Of a stretch of 64,000 bases of DNA, positions 52,071 to 61,177 are shown piece by piece. Source of the stretch: an uncultured Lachnospiraceae bacterium (GTDB lineage: Bacteria > Bacillota > Clostridia > Lachnospirales > Lachnospiraceae); assembly GCA_944381485.1 (NCBI GenBank), contig CALWLI010000010.1, positions 124,001 to 188,000 of the forward strand, given 5' to 3'. A model generated the notes under the pieces. That model was not told where the DNA came from and made no database searches. It saw only the letters and a list, made by a program, of their open reading frames with translations. The position numbers and the translations under genes were made by a program. Position 1 is the first letter of the stretch; each line of letters opens with the position of its first letter.

Positions 52071-52778
52071 TTATTTCTCTATCTCTTTGTCTGTACGAGG
52101 ATCAATGATCTTCACCGCATCCTCAACTCTTCCGTACTTACCCTTAGCCTTCTCATAGGCTGTGTTGGGGTCATCACCCTTCTTTATGAAGTCTGTCATC
52201 TTTCCGAGAGATACAAACTCATATCCTATTATCTGATCATCCGCATCAAGAGCTATACCTGTTACATAGCCCTCTGCCATCTCCAGGTATCTGGGGCCCT
52301 TCTTTAAGGTTCCGTACATGGTTCCCACCTGTGAGCGAAGTCCCTTTCCAAGGTCCTCAAGTCCTGCTCCCACAGGAAGTCCGTCATCTGAGAATGCCGA
52401 CTGTGAACGTCCGTAAGCTATCTGGAGGAAAAGCTCTCTCATGGCTGTGTTGATGGCATCACATACAAGGTCTGTGTTGAGAGCCTCAAGAACTGTGAGT
52501 CCGGGAAGGATCTCAGCCGCCATAGCCGCCGAATGTGTCATTCCTGAGCATCCTATGGTCTCAACAAGGGCTTCCTGAATTATTCCGTCCTTGATGTTCA
52601 ATGTGAGCTTACATGCTCCCTGCTGAGGTGCGCACCAGCCCACACCGTGAGTGAGACCTGAAATATCCTTTACCTCTTTAGCCTGGATCCACTTTCCCTC
52701 TTCAGGAATGGGAGCGGCTCCGTGATGTACGCCCTGAGCTACAGGACACATCTTTTCAACTTCCTGTGTGTAAATCAT
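52071..52778 (-). CDS. Iron-sulfur scaffold-like (NifU/IscU-related) protein
   Basis: A 235-residue protein related to the IscU/NifU N-terminal fold, with cysteines in GVGWCAPQQGACKL, VETIGCSGMTHSAA and DLVCDAINTA. The family regularly precedes GGGtGRT genes. It lacks the ordered three-cysteine set of classical IscU, so a specialised scaffold is more likely than general cluster assembly. No IscS or SufS desulfurase is adjacent. The 250-bp region upstream (52779-53030) is AT-rich with no clear element. Confidence 0.82.
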   Translation of the reverse strand: MIYTQEVEKMCPVAQGVHHGAAPIPEEGKWIQAKEVKDISGLTHGVGWCAPQQGACKLTLNIKDGIIQEALVETIGCSGMTHSAAMAAEILPGLTVLEALNTDLVCDAINTAMRELFLQIAYGRSQSAFSDDGLPVGAGLEDLGKGLRSQVGTMYGTLKKGPRYLEMAEGYVTGIALDADDQIIGYEFVSLGKMTDFIKKGDDPNTAYEKAKGKYGRVEDAVKIIDPRTDKEIEK

Positions 52779-53030
52779 GCGAAATGACTCCTTTCATATC
52801 TGATATTGAAAACCTGATATTAAAAATGATAAATAATTAACACCCTATGTATTTTAAAATAAAACTTCTTAAAAGTCTATATACTGCCTGAGGGAAAATA
52901 TAAAATAACCTACTTGCACAAATTAAGGCTTATATCAGGCTGATTTTTCTCCGCATAAGTATATTGTAAAGCAGTCTCAAGGGGGGTATATTATTGCAGT
53001 TGAAAATAAAGCTGCCTCGGGAGTGTTTTG

Positions 53031-54425
53031 ATGAATACAAAAAGCTTAAAAATTTCAGAGAAAAAAAGTGCCTCCGTAGTGGATATGACAGAGGGTTCCA
53101 CTATGAGACATATTATAAATTTCGCCCTGCCTATGTTCTTCGGATATCTGTTCCAGCAATTCTACAGCATGGTGGATACCATTATAGTGGGAAAATTCGT
53201 AGGCGTCTATGCACTTGCAGGTGTGGGTTCGACAGGTGCCATCAGCTTTATGATAATAGGCTTCTGCACAGGCATATGTGCGGGCTTTGCCATACCTGTG
53301 GCTCGTGCCTTTGGAGCAAGGGATATAGCCGATCTGAAGAAATACTTTGCCATGAGCCTTTGGCTCTCCCTCTTTTTTGCGGTCTTCCTTACCCTTGCGG
53401 TCTGCTTTTTTACAGGCGACATACTCCATGCCATGAACACTCAGGATGACATTTACCAATATGCTTACGACTATATTTTCATCGTCTTTGCAGGCATACC
53501 TGCAACGCTGCTGTACAATCTTTCCTCCGGTATGATAAGAAGTCTGGGAGATTCAAAAACTCCGGTTTATTTTCTTGTACTCTCATCCCTTTTAAACATA
53601 GTCCTTGACCTCTACACCATCGCGGTTCTTGGTATGGGCGTTGAGGGCGCCGCATATGCAACTGTGTTTTCACAGCTTGTATCCGGTGTTTTGTGTACCG
53701 TATATATGTTCCGTCACTTTGAGATCATAAGGATAAAGGGAAGGGACCTCAGACCAAGCAAAAAGCATATCCGCCATCTTGTGACTATAGGCATACCCAT
53801 GGGCCTGCAGTACACCATAACCGCCATAGGAAATGTTATCCTTCAGACTTCTGTAAACAGTCTGGGCTATGCAGCTGTGGCCGCCACCACCGCAGGTTCA
53901 AAGATAAGATTGTTCTTCTGCACTCCCTACGACTCTCTCGGCGGAACCATGGCCACCTTCGCCGGGCAAAACACGGGTGCGGGAAGACCTGACCGAATAA
54001 AAAAAGGCCTCCGTGAGGCAAGCCTTTTAGGTTTCGGATATTCTGTTTTGGGGATATTAATTATGGTTGTATTCGGAGACAGCCTCAGCCTTATGTTCCT
54101 TGATTCCGGAGAGAGTGAGATAATCGCCATGTCAAAGTTCTTTCTCCTGGCTGACGCCTCCTTCGGCTTTTTCCTCACTGTGGTAAACACCTACAGGTTT
54201 GCAATTCAGGGAATGGGCTACTCCGGCCTTGCCATGCTGGCAGGCATTATGGAGATGATAGGCCGCTCAGCTGTAGCTTTTATTATGGTACCCGTCTTCG
54301 GCTTTTACGCCGCCTGCTTTGCCGCTCCCCTTGCCTGGGTCCTCGCGGATATATTCCTGGTACCTGCAGCCGCAATATGCATAAAAAAGCTCAGTATGCA
54401 GTTTGCTGATAGTGTTCCTGATTGA
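53031..54425 (+). CDS. MATE family efflux transporter
   Basis: A 464-residue multidrug and toxic compound extrusion protein with twelve predicted helices in two halves. Typical pieces are MFFGYLFQQFYSMVDTIIVGKFVG, ALAGVGSTGAISFM and GIPMGLQYTITAIGN. Substrate cannot be told; MATE proteins use sodium or proton gradients. The ATG at 53031 follows GGGAG. It is convergent with the molybdenum operon. Confidence 0.93.
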   Translation: MNTKSLKISEKKSASVVDMTEGSTMRHIINFALPMFFGYLFQQFYSMVDTIIVGKFVGVYALAGVGSTGAISFMIIGFCTGICAGFAIPVARAFGARDIADLKKYFAMSLWLSLFFAVFLTLAVCFFTGDILHAMNTQDDIYQYAYDYIFIVFAGIPATLLYNLSSGMIRSLGDSKTPVYFLVLSSLLNIVLDLYTIAVLGMGVEGAAYATVFSQLVSGVLCTVYMFRHFEIIRIKGRDLRPSKKHIRHLVTIGIPMGLQYTITAIGNVILQTSVNSLGYAAVAATTAGSKIRLFFCTPYDSLGGTMATFAGQNTGAGRPDRIKKGLREASLLGFGYSVLGILIMVVFGDSLSLMFLDSGESEIIAMSKFFLLADASFGFFLTVVNTYRFAIQGMGYSGLAMLAGIMEMIGRSAVAFIMVPVFGFYAACFAAPLAWVLADIFLVPAAAICIKKLSMQFADSVPD

Positions 54426-54483
54426 TAGTGCTCCCTATTAAGTAAAATCATATTTGATCCCGGGCCGACGGAAAGCTCATGGA

Positions 54484-55698
54484 TCAACGAACTATGTCCT
54501 CCCTGATGTCCACATCCTTCAGTTTTTCAGCCTCGACCTGATATATAAACGTGCTCTCCGGGTTTTTCTTTATAATGCCCATACAGCCTCTGTCCCCTTC
54601 AAGCTTCAATATCTCGTCAAAGTGATCCGCAGACAGAACTCCGGGATTTGACATATGGCCGTCAGTATACATGGCTGCCATGGATTTGCCTGAATAAATA
54701 TAGTCGCTTATAAAGTCGGCTATGGTAAAGCTGTCAAGCTCCGGCTGGTCAGCCACAAAGTAGGCGACGGACTCGGCTTTATTTTCTATGCTCACTCTAG
54801 CTCCCATCCTTACAGAGCCTGCTATCCCCTCCTCAAAATCCGGATTGTATACAGCTTTCACTCTTCCCCTGCCATATCTTTTATCATAGTTATAATAAAG
54901 TATCTCCTCATACCTTGTGACAACTGTCAAACTGAACTCACAGAGGGGCTCTGCCCCCTCCCATGTCTCCGAAGAAAATCTTTTTTCAAGGAGATTTACC
55001 GCCTCAATGATATTATCCAGAGTGTTTAAAAAAAGGGGCTTACCCTTATATATTTCCAACAATTTGTTTTTTCCGAAGCGTCTTCCGAAGCCTGAGGCCA
55101 AAAGGACCATGTTTATCTTTTTTATCCCGATTTCTCCCTTAGCCACCGACTCAAAAAAATCTTTTCTCATATCGCTTATAAAAAGGCTGAGCTTTTTTTT
55201 TGGGTACTTTTCCCTCAAGGGGTTAAGATAGTACTCTTTTGCAATATCTCTTATAAGCTCCTCATCCACTGTCTCTTCCCCTGAATATCTCTCGGGCAAA
55301 AGCTCGGCTCTGTGGCATACTGTCCTCAATTTCCTCCCCAAGGCATGAGCTCCCATAACCACAACTGTCTCGTCCGCATTTTCCGGGATCACAGGCTCAT
55401 AACCTGCAGGGATCTTAATCGGCATGCGCCTTGAGCCGTCAGCCTCCACCAGCACTATGTCCGAAGTGTCGCAGATTCTCATATAATCGCTTTCAGATAA
55501 AGGCCCCAGCTTTGAATCATCCACAGGCTCCCCCGCAAGAATTATATTTTCATACTCACTGTATTTTTTTTCATTAAAAATATGAGTTGTCGTCGTGACG
55601 ACAACTCTTTTTCCCTTGGAGGCATATTCCTCAGCTTTTCTTTTTATGTAAGTACTCTTTCCGCCCGCTCCGCAGACGGCAATGACATAGGCACTCAT
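54484..55698 (-). CDS. YqeC-MocA fusion for molybdenum hydroxylase maturation
   Basis: A 404-residue fusion. The N-terminal part (1 to about 190) is a YqeC-type P-loop protein (AVCGAGGKSTYI, VVTTTTHIF, LVEADGSR) linked to selenium-dependent molybdenum hydroxylases. The C-terminal part (from about 195) is a MobA/MocA-like nucleotidyltransferase (LLASGFGRRFGKNKLL, FVADQPELD) that would add CMP to molybdopterin. GGAGGTGGACATAA precedes the ATG. It ends the nine-gene molybdenum operon and predicts a molybdenum hydroxylase encoded elsewhere. Confidence 0.88.
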   Translation of the reverse strand: MSAYVIAVCGAGGKSTYIKRKAEEYASKGKRVVVTTTTHIFNEKKYSEYENIILAGEPVDDSKLGPLSESDYMRICDTSDIVLVEADGSRRMPIKIPAGYEPVIPENADETVVVMGAHALGRKLRTVCHRAELLPERYSGEETVDEELIRDIAKEYYLNPLREKYPKKKLSLFISDMRKDFFESVAKGEIGIKKINMVLLASGFGRRFGKNKLLEIYKGKPLFLNTLDNIIEAVNLLEKRFSSETWEGAEPLCEFSLTVVTRYEEILYYNYDKRYGRGRVKAVYNPDFEEGIAGSVRMGARVSIENKAESVAYFVADQPELDSFTIADFISDYIYSGKSMAAMYTDGHMSNPGVLSADHFDEILKLEGDRGCMGIIKKNPESTFIYQVEAEKLKDVDIREDIVR

Positions 55699-55734
55699 TT
55701 ATGTCCACCTCCGGTCTGACTTTAAACTGCTTTT

Positions 55735-56646
55735 TTATCGGGGGCTCTTGATGTCGGAAAGCTTCAGCGTCCTTCCCTGCTTTACCTTTCTTCTCCCCTC
55801 GGCATCAGCCCTCACAAGTATCAGCTCCGCCGCTATGCTCACAGCTATCTCCTCGGGGGTCTCCGCTGCTATCTGAAGCCCCAGGGGAGCATAAAATCTT
55901 CCGATGTCATCATCGGAAAATCCGTCTTCCCTGAGCTTTGCCGCTATGGTGTCAAGCTTTGCCCTGCTGCCTATAACGCCTATGAACCTCGCTTTTGTCT
56001 TTAATACCTGTTTTTGTATCTCATAGTCGTACTGATGGCCTCTGGTCATTATTATAACATAATCCTCAGGCCCTATGTCCACCCTTGAGAGTATATCCTC
56101 ATAAGAATCACAGATCAGCTCCTTTGCGTCAGGAAAACTCTTTTTATCCGCAAACTCCGCCCTGTCATCATACACAGTACAGTTGAAGCCTATTTTCGTA
56201 AGAAGAGGAACAGTCTCCTTGGAAACATGGCCTCCTCCGAATATTATGACTCTGCTCTGATGCTTCATGTAAGCAGAGCGTATCTCAGATATGAGCCTTA
56301 AAGACTCCTCTTTTTCAGGATCGCTGCCTGCGGGAAGACAGGTGAACTCCAGTTCTATATCTCCCCCGCATATCATTCCAAGTCCTGCCACATCCTCTCT
56401 GGAGAGAGAATAGCTCTTTTTCATGTGTCCCTTTGTCTTAAGGAGACTTACCGCATCTGATGTGGCCTGATACTCCACTCTTCCGCCTCCCACCGTGCCG
56501 AAGGATGTGCCTTCAGTATCCACTATCATAAAGGCATCCTCTCCTCTGGGTGTGGATCCCTTTGATGAGATTATACTGCAGAGCATAAGGTCCATACCAT
56601 TTTTTATTTTTTCTTCCGATATCTCTGTCAATTCTTTTATATCCAT
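55735..56646 (-). CDS. xdhC: XdhC/CoxI family maturation factor
   Basis: A 303-residue XdhC protein, with the N-terminal XdhC/CoxI part (ISSKGSTPRGEDAFMIV, GTVGGGRVEY, MICGGDIEL) and a C-terminal Rossmann domain (RVIIFGGGHVSKE, IGVIGSRAK). Family members bind molybdenum cofactor, help its sulfuration and load it into xanthine dehydrogenase-type enzymes. The apo-hydroxylase is not in this window. It is followed by the YqeC-MocA fusion after 36 bp. Confidence 0.92.
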   Translation of the reverse strand: MDIKELTEISEEKIKNGMDLMLCSIISSKGSTPRGEDAFMIVDTEGTSFGTVGGGRVEYQATSDAVSLLKTKGHMKKSYSLSREDVAGLGMICGGDIELEFTCLPAGSDPEKEESLRLISEIRSAYMKHQSRVIIFGGGHVSKETVPLLTKIGFNCTVYDDRAEFADKKSFPDAKELICDSYEDILSRVDIGPEDYVIIMTRGHQYDYEIQKQVLKTKARFIGVIGSRAKLDTIAAKLREDGFSDDDIGRFYAPLGLQIAAETPEEIAVSIAAELILVRADAEGRRKVKQGRTLKLSDIKSPR

Positions 56647-56658
56647 GTTAAAGCCGCC

Positions 56659-57009
56659 TTAGAAGTATTTTTTAAGGAGTTTATCAGCCGTCTCCGCAAG
56701 CTCTCTCTCCATATTATCGTAGTTGTTCAAAAAAGCTCTTCCCTCAGGAGTCAGGCTGCTTTTTCCTCCACCGTCTCCCCCGTTTTTGGATTCCAGCATG
56801 GGATAGCCCAGCTCCTTGTCCGCTCTCCTTAATATCTTCCATGCCTTTGAGTAGGACATGTCCATAGCCATGGCAGCGGAACGTATGGAGCCATACTCAT
56901 CAATAAGATGAAGGAGCTTTGCTATTCCCGGGCCGAAAAATTTCTCCTCACCGATAATTGTAAGTCTCAGATTATAACTTATATTTTTCTTTTTATTGTC
57001 TTCTCCCAT
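56659..57009 (-). CDS. ModE-type winged-helix regulator, no molybdate domain
   Basis: A 116-residue LysR-like winged helix of the ModE N-terminal type (IAKLLHLIDEYGSIRSAAMAMDMSYSKAWKIL, then LTPEGRAFL). The C-terminal molybdate-binding (TOBE) domains of full ModE are absent, so metal sensing must be indirect or done by another protein. It lies 13 bp after modB and probably controls this operon. GGGGAGATAGAT precedes the ATG. Confidence 0.9.
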   Translation of the reverse strand: MGEDNKKKNISYNLRLTIIGEEKFFGPGIAKLLHLIDEYGSIRSAAMAMDMSYSKAWKILRRADKELGYPMLESKNGGDGGGKSSLTPEGRAFLNNYDNMERELAETADKLLKKYF

Positions 57010-57022
57010 ATCTATCTCCCCT

Positions 57023-57694
57023 CTACAGCTTTACCGAATCCGCCTTTTCTCCAAAGCAGTTCATAATAAACACAGCTATGAACGCCACAGCCAGTATGAC
57101 CGCCACATAAAGCCAGCCCTCCGCCATATGCCCTGCGGCCACCGCAGAGTAGACTGCAAGAGGCAGTGTCCTGGTCTTTCCGGCGATATTTCCTGCAAGC
57201 ATTGCCGTAGCCCCATACTCTCCAAGGCCCCTGGTCATGGACAATATAGTTCCTGATATAACAGACCTGATGCTGCAGGGCACAAGTATATATACCAGTA
57301 TGCCAAAGTCTGAAAGTCCCATCATCTTGGCCTCATCTATCATGCTCTGCTCTATCTGCTCAAAGCCCGACTTTACCGAGCGGTACATAAGCGGAAAGGA
57401 GACAACGGTTGCCGATATTACAGTGGCTACCCATGAAAATGCTATCTTAAAACCGAATACAGTCTCTACAAATTCCCCCACAGGCCTCTTTGCCCCGAAA
57501 ATGTACAGAAGGAAAAAGCCTGCCACCGTGGGAGGAAGCACAAGAGGCATTGTGAGTATGCCGTCAATTACCGCCTTTTTTCTTTTGCTTTTAATTCCCA
57601 CACAAAGCCATGCCGCAAGGATACCGAAAATAAAGGTCAATAATGTGGAGACTGATGCTGTTTTCAGAGATATCCATATCGGTGAGTAATCCAT
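57023..57694 (-). CDS. modB: Molybdate ABC transporter permease
   Basis: A 223-residue permease with about five helices. The ModB pattern is VVSFPLMYRSVKSGFEQIEQSMIDEAKMMG and the EAA-type loop continues into ILVYILVPCSIRSVISG, followed by TRGLGEYGATAMLAGN. It takes molybdate from ModA. The expected ATPase gene modC is missing here; modE-like follows instead. Confidence 0.93.
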   Translation of the reverse strand: MDYSPIWISLKTASVSTLLTFIFGILAAWLCVGIKSKRKKAVIDGILTMPLVLPPTVAGFFLLYIFGAKRPVGEFVETVFGFKIAFSWVATVISATVVSFPLMYRSVKSGFEQIEQSMIDEAKMMGLSDFGILVYILVPCSIRSVISGTILSMTRGLGEYGATAMLAGNIAGKTRTLPLAVYSAVAAGHMAEGWLYVAVILAVAFIAVFIMNCFGEKADSVKL

Positions 57695-57717
57695 TAAACT
57701 AAAATGCCTCCAATATC

Positions 57718-58578
57718 TTATCTGTTATCCGCAAAGCCGTACTCTTCAAACACAGCCATTGCCTCATCCGAGCATATAAAGTCAAAAAACTTCTGTGTCG
57801 CTTCATCATCATTGAGGCGGGCTACAGGGTAAACTACAGGCGCCGCAAGGCTTCCCTCCGGGGCCTCTGCCACGACCTTTACCTTGTCGGTGGTTGCCGC
57901 GTCAGTGGCATATACGATCCCGCAGTCTGCCGAGCTCTCAGCAACCCAGTTGAGGACCTCTGTAACATTTGTTCCGAAGCTCACCTTATCCTGTATCTCA
58001 TCCCAAAGTCCGAGGCTTGTAAGGCTCTCCTGTGAATACTGTCCTACAGGCACGCTCTCATGATCTCCCAGGGCTATCATTTCCGCCTTTACGATATCCT
58101 CAAAGCTCTTTATGTCCTCGTTTTCAGATGCTGCAGGAAGGATAAGCACTATCTTATTCTCCAAAAGTTTGGTGATGGAATCCGATAATACAAGTCCCTC
58201 TTCATTCAAAGCATTCATCTGCTTTTCCGCCGCCGAGAAAAAGATATCAGCGTCAAGTCCTGACTCGATCTGGGTCTGAAGCTTTCCTGATGAATCATAG
58301 GTCCCCTCTACCATTATGCCGGGATTTGCCTCCTCAAACATTGGTATAAGCTGCTCTGTAAAGGCATACTCAAGGGACGCTGCCGCCGCAAGAGTCACTG
58401 TAGTCTCCTCAGGCTCTCCCTCGGTCTCTTCAGCCGCAGCTTCCGTGCTTTCCTCTACTACTGCCTCCTCAGAGCCGGTCTCTGCAGCAGTGCTCTCAAC
58501 TTCTCCTGACTGTGATGAGCACGCCGCAAGTAAAAGGCATGCCGCTGCTGCGATAATTCCTGTCTTAAATTTCTTCAT
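57718..58578 (-). CDS. modA: Molybdate-binding lipoprotein
   Basis: A 286-residue ModA lipoprotein with lipobox LAAC (Cys at about 20) and a Glu/Ala linker. The mature protein starts TVTLAAAASLEYAFTE and has GTYDSSGKLQTQIESGLDADIFFSA and DCGIVYATDA, which supply the oxyanion site in ModA proteins. It is the fifth gene of the molybdenum operon, immediately before modB. Confidence 0.93.
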   Translation of the reverse strand: MKKFKTGIIAAAACLLLAACSSQSGEVESTAAETGSEEAVVEESTEAAAEETEGEPEETTVTLAAAASLEYAFTEQLIPMFEEANPGIMVEGTYDSSGKLQTQIESGLDADIFFSAAEKQMNALNEEGLVLSDSITKLLENKIVLILPAASENEDIKSFEDIVKAEMIALGDHESVPVGQYSQESLTSLGLWDEIQDKVSFGTNVTEVLNWVAESSADCGIVYATDAATTDKVKVVAEAPEGSLAAPVVYPVARLNDDEATQKFFDFICSDEAMAVFEEYGFADNR

Positions 58579-58654
58579 GGTACATTTCCATCCTTTTTGT
58601 CAAAAATTTATGTCAATCACCTTTTTTATCGCATTAACATTCCCAATCAGTCGA

Positions 58655-58672
58655 TACTGTATAAAAACAGTA
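58655..58672. promoter_or_regulatory. Palindrome between mogA and modA
   Basis: TACTGT and ACAGTA are separated by ATAAAA, just after the MOSC-MogA stop and 77 bp before modA. It could be an operator for the ModE-like protein or a weak processing hairpin; it does not match the E. coli ModE consensus. Confidence 0.4.
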
Positions 58673-58674
58673 CA

Positions 58675-59652
58675 TCAGCTTCTTGCGCATTCCCCCGTCA
58701 AGCCTTTCGCTATACGCAGTCCGTGGTCCAGTGGACCCAAAATGATGTCAAGGCTCTCCTTGACCGCCTTAGGACTTCCGGGGAGATTTACTATTAGAGT
58801 CTTTCCTCTCATGGCAGATACTCCTCTTGAGAGCATAGCCCTGTCTGTGTATTTCATTGACTCGTATCGTATTGCCTCGGAAATACCGGGTACCTGCCTG
58901 TCACATACGGCAAGTGTTGCCTCAGGAGTATTGTCCCTCACAGACATTCCTGTTCCTCCGCTGGTGATTATAAGATCTACCTGTCTCTGATCAGCTAATC
59001 TTATAAGCTCCTTCTTTATTCTGTCCGGGTCGTCAGAGATAACATTTCTCTCCACCACCTCGTAGCCTTTTCCCTTGAGGATCTCTTCAGCCTTGGGACC
59101 GCTCTCATCTGTTCTCTCACCCTTAGAGGCCTTGTCGCTCATTACTACAACAGCAGCTCTTAAGGGCGCATCGGCAGGAGGAAGCTCCACACTCATCATG
59201 TCTCCTACAGTTATGGTCCCCTCCTTTATCACCTCGGCAAAGACTCCCTGCTTAGGCATTATGCACTCTCCCATGCGCTTATATATGGCGCAGTGAGAAT
59301 GACACTCTTTTCCTATCTGAGTCATTTTTAAAATGACATCATTGCACTTTAAAACAGTTCCCACGGGAAGGCTTCTGAAGTCGATGCCCTCCACCACAAG
59401 ATTTTCTCCGAAGGCTCCGTCCTTCACATCCGCTCCTCGCTTATTAAAATCCAGCACCTTGTCATAGGAGAGAAGGCTTACCTGTCTGTGCCAGTTTCCC
59501 GCGTGGGCATCTCCAACTATTCCGTGGTTTATCTTAAAGGAAGCTTTTTCCACAGCATGCTTTTCCGTGCCCCTCTTCTCACTGACACATATGGCATGCA
59601 CTCTTCCCCCTGTCATCTTTTTTTCTGTATCCTGAATTTCATTACCAATCAT
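58675..59652 (-). CDS. MOSC-MogA fusion, molybdenum cofactor protein
   Basis: A 325-residue fusion. The N-terminal MOSC domain (ICVSEKRGTEK, GIVGDAHAGNWHRQVSLLS, GAFGENLVVEGIDF, CHSHCAIY) resembles sulfur-carrier domains linked to Moco. The C-terminal MogA/MoaB domain (AAVVVMSDKASKGERTDESGP, ITSGGTGMSVRDNTPEA) adenylates molybdopterin before metal insertion. The ATG at 59652 lies 12 bases after AGGAGG. It overlaps the moaA stop region and is presumably coupled to it. Confidence 0.9.
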   Translation of the reverse strand: MIGNEIQDTEKKMTGGRVHAICVSEKRGTEKHAVEKASFKINHGIVGDAHAGNWHRQVSLLSYDKVLDFNKRGADVKDGAFGENLVVEGIDFRSLPVGTVLKCNDVILKMTQIGKECHSHCAIYKRMGECIMPKQGVFAEVIKEGTITVGDMMSVELPPADAPLRAAVVVMSDKASKGERTDESGPKAEEILKGKGYEVVERNVISDDPDRIKKELIRLADQRQVDLIITSGGTGMSVRDNTPEATLAVCDRQVPGISEAIRYESMKYTDRAMLSRGVSAMRGKTLIVNLPGSPKAVKESLDIILGPLDHGLRIAKGLTGECARS

Positions 59653-59660
59653 TTCCTCGA

Positions 59661-60698
59661 TCAACCTCCTATGCGGAACATTTCCTTAGTCTCGCTTATT
59701 CTGCTTCTGTCTTCAAAGCAGTGCTCCTTAGGTTTTTTTTCCATGGCTCTTCTGAACTCTTCTCTGAGCCTCTCGTCTTTTAAGGACTCAGACATCTCTG
59801 TGTCTCTCAGTATGCTCTTTAGCTCCGATCCGTCCTCAAAGCAGAGACAGTATTTCAAAACCCCTGTGCTTGTGAGCCTCATCCTGTTACAATTCTCACA
59901 GAACTTATTGCTTACCGCCGATATAAAGCCTATTCCACCTGCAAAGCCCGGTATGCTGTAGTAGACTGCAGGCCCGTTTCCGTGTCTTCTGCTGTCTCCG
60001 GTCATGTCAGGATATTCCTTTTTAAGCTCAGCCAAAATATAGGAATTGTCGGCATACTCGAATCGGCTTCCATATCCTATAGGCATCATTTCTATAAAGC
60101 GCACGTCCAAGGCTCTGTCCCTTGCCATTTGGGCAAGCTCAAGTATCTCATCCGTGTTTATACCCTTCATAACAGCAGTATTTATTTTTGTCCTTATGCC
60201 TGAGTCAACGGCTGCGTCAACAGCTTCAAGTACCTCCTCCAACTTGTCAAAGCCTGTGATCTTCCTGTACTTTTCCCTGTTCAGTGTGTCAAGACTTATA
60301 TTTATTCCGTCAAGTCCCGCTTCTTTCAGTTCATCCAGATTTTTTTTGAGCAGTATTCCGTTGGTGGTTATGCTTATCTCCTCAATGCCCGGTACAGCTT
60401 TGAGCCTTTTTATCAGTCCGGGGCAGCCGGGCCTTACAAGGGGTTCTCCTCCTGTCACCTTAAGCCTGCTTATGCCCTCTTTTGCGAATACTCTTACTAT
60501 ATGCTCTATCTCCTCATAGCTGAGTATGTCACTCATTTCCAAGAGCTTTATGCCCTCCGGCATACAGTAGCAGCACCTGAGATTACATCTGTCCGTAACG
60601 GATATCCTCAGATAATCTATGCTCCTGCCCTCTTTGTCTCTGTTCTCCGTCTTTTCTGACAATATTTTATTTGTCTTATTGTTTTCTGATGTATTCAC
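59661..60698 (-). CDS. moaA: GTP 3',8-cyclase (radical SAM)
   Basis: A 345-residue MoaA. The radical SAM cysteines are C38, C42 and C45 (CNLRCCYC), the second cluster is CENCNRMRLTSTGVLKYC, and the protein ends in Gly-Gly, which MoaA needs for activity. It starts the Moco pathway by converting GTP to 3',8-cyclo-GTP for MoaC. The start codon is GTG, inside the end of moaC (23-bp overlap). Confidence 0.95.
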   Translation of the reverse strand: MNTSENNKTNKILSEKTENRDKEGRSIDYLRISVTDRCNLRCCYCMPEGIKLLEMSDILSYEEIEHIVRVFAKEGISRLKVTGGEPLVRPGCPGLIKRLKAVPGIEEISITTNGILLKKNLDELKEAGLDGINISLDTLNREKYRKITGFDKLEEVLEAVDAAVDSGIRTKINTAVMKGINTDEILELAQMARDRALDVRFIEMMPIGYGSRFEYADNSYILAELKKEYPDMTGDSRRHGNGPAVYYSIPGFAGGIGFISAVSNKFCENCNRMRLTSTGVLKYCLCFEDGSELKSILRDTEMSESLKDERLREEFRRAMEKKPKEHCFEDRSRISETKEMFRIGG

Positions 60699-61176
60699 CT
60701 GACTTGCCGCCCTTTTTATTCACTAAATGTATCTCCGTTATCTCCATGGCACGGTCTACAGCCTTGCACATGTCATATACTGTAAGGAGAGCTGTGCTGA
60801 CCCCTGTGAGTGCTTCCATCTCAACTCCGGTCTTCCCCTCACATTTTGTCCTGCACACTGCCTTTATATATCTCATGTTCTCCCGAGGATTATCGGGTAC
60901 AGCCTCCTTCAAAAAGTCGACTGTGACCTTTGTGAGATTTATTATGTGGCACAGCGGTATGAGCTCTGAGGTCCTTTTTGCACCCATGATACCTGCTATC
61001 CTTGCCACAGAGAGCACATCTCCCTTTTTCATGTCACCTGACATTATTTTAAGGTAGCATTCCTCGCTCATGCCTATATATCCCTCGGCCTCAGCCTCTC
61101 TTGTTGTGATGTTCTTATCTGTCACATCCACCATGAAGGCGTTTCCGTTTTTATCAATATGTGAAAACTCAGCCAT
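60676..61176 (-). CDS. moaC: Cyclic pyranopterin monophosphate synthase
   Basis: A 166-residue MoaC, normal in length. Conserved parts are HIDKNGNAFMVDV, KRTSELIPLCHIINLTKV, CEGKTGVEMEALTGVSTALLTVYDMCK and IHLVNKKGGKSG. It converts the MoaA product to cPMP. The ATG at 61176 has GGGAGG eight bases upstream and lies right beside the preceding stop (TGATATG); the longer frame is rejected. Confidence 0.95.
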   Translation of the reverse strand: MAEFSHIDKNGNAFMVDVTDKNITTREAEAEGYIGMSEECYLKIMSGDMKKGDVLSVARIAGIMGAKRTSELIPLCHIINLTKVTVDFLKEAVPDNPRENMRYIKAVCRTKCEGKTGVEMEALTGVSTALLTVYDMCKAVDRAMEITEIHLVNKKGGKSGEYIRKQ

Positions 61177-61177
61177 A

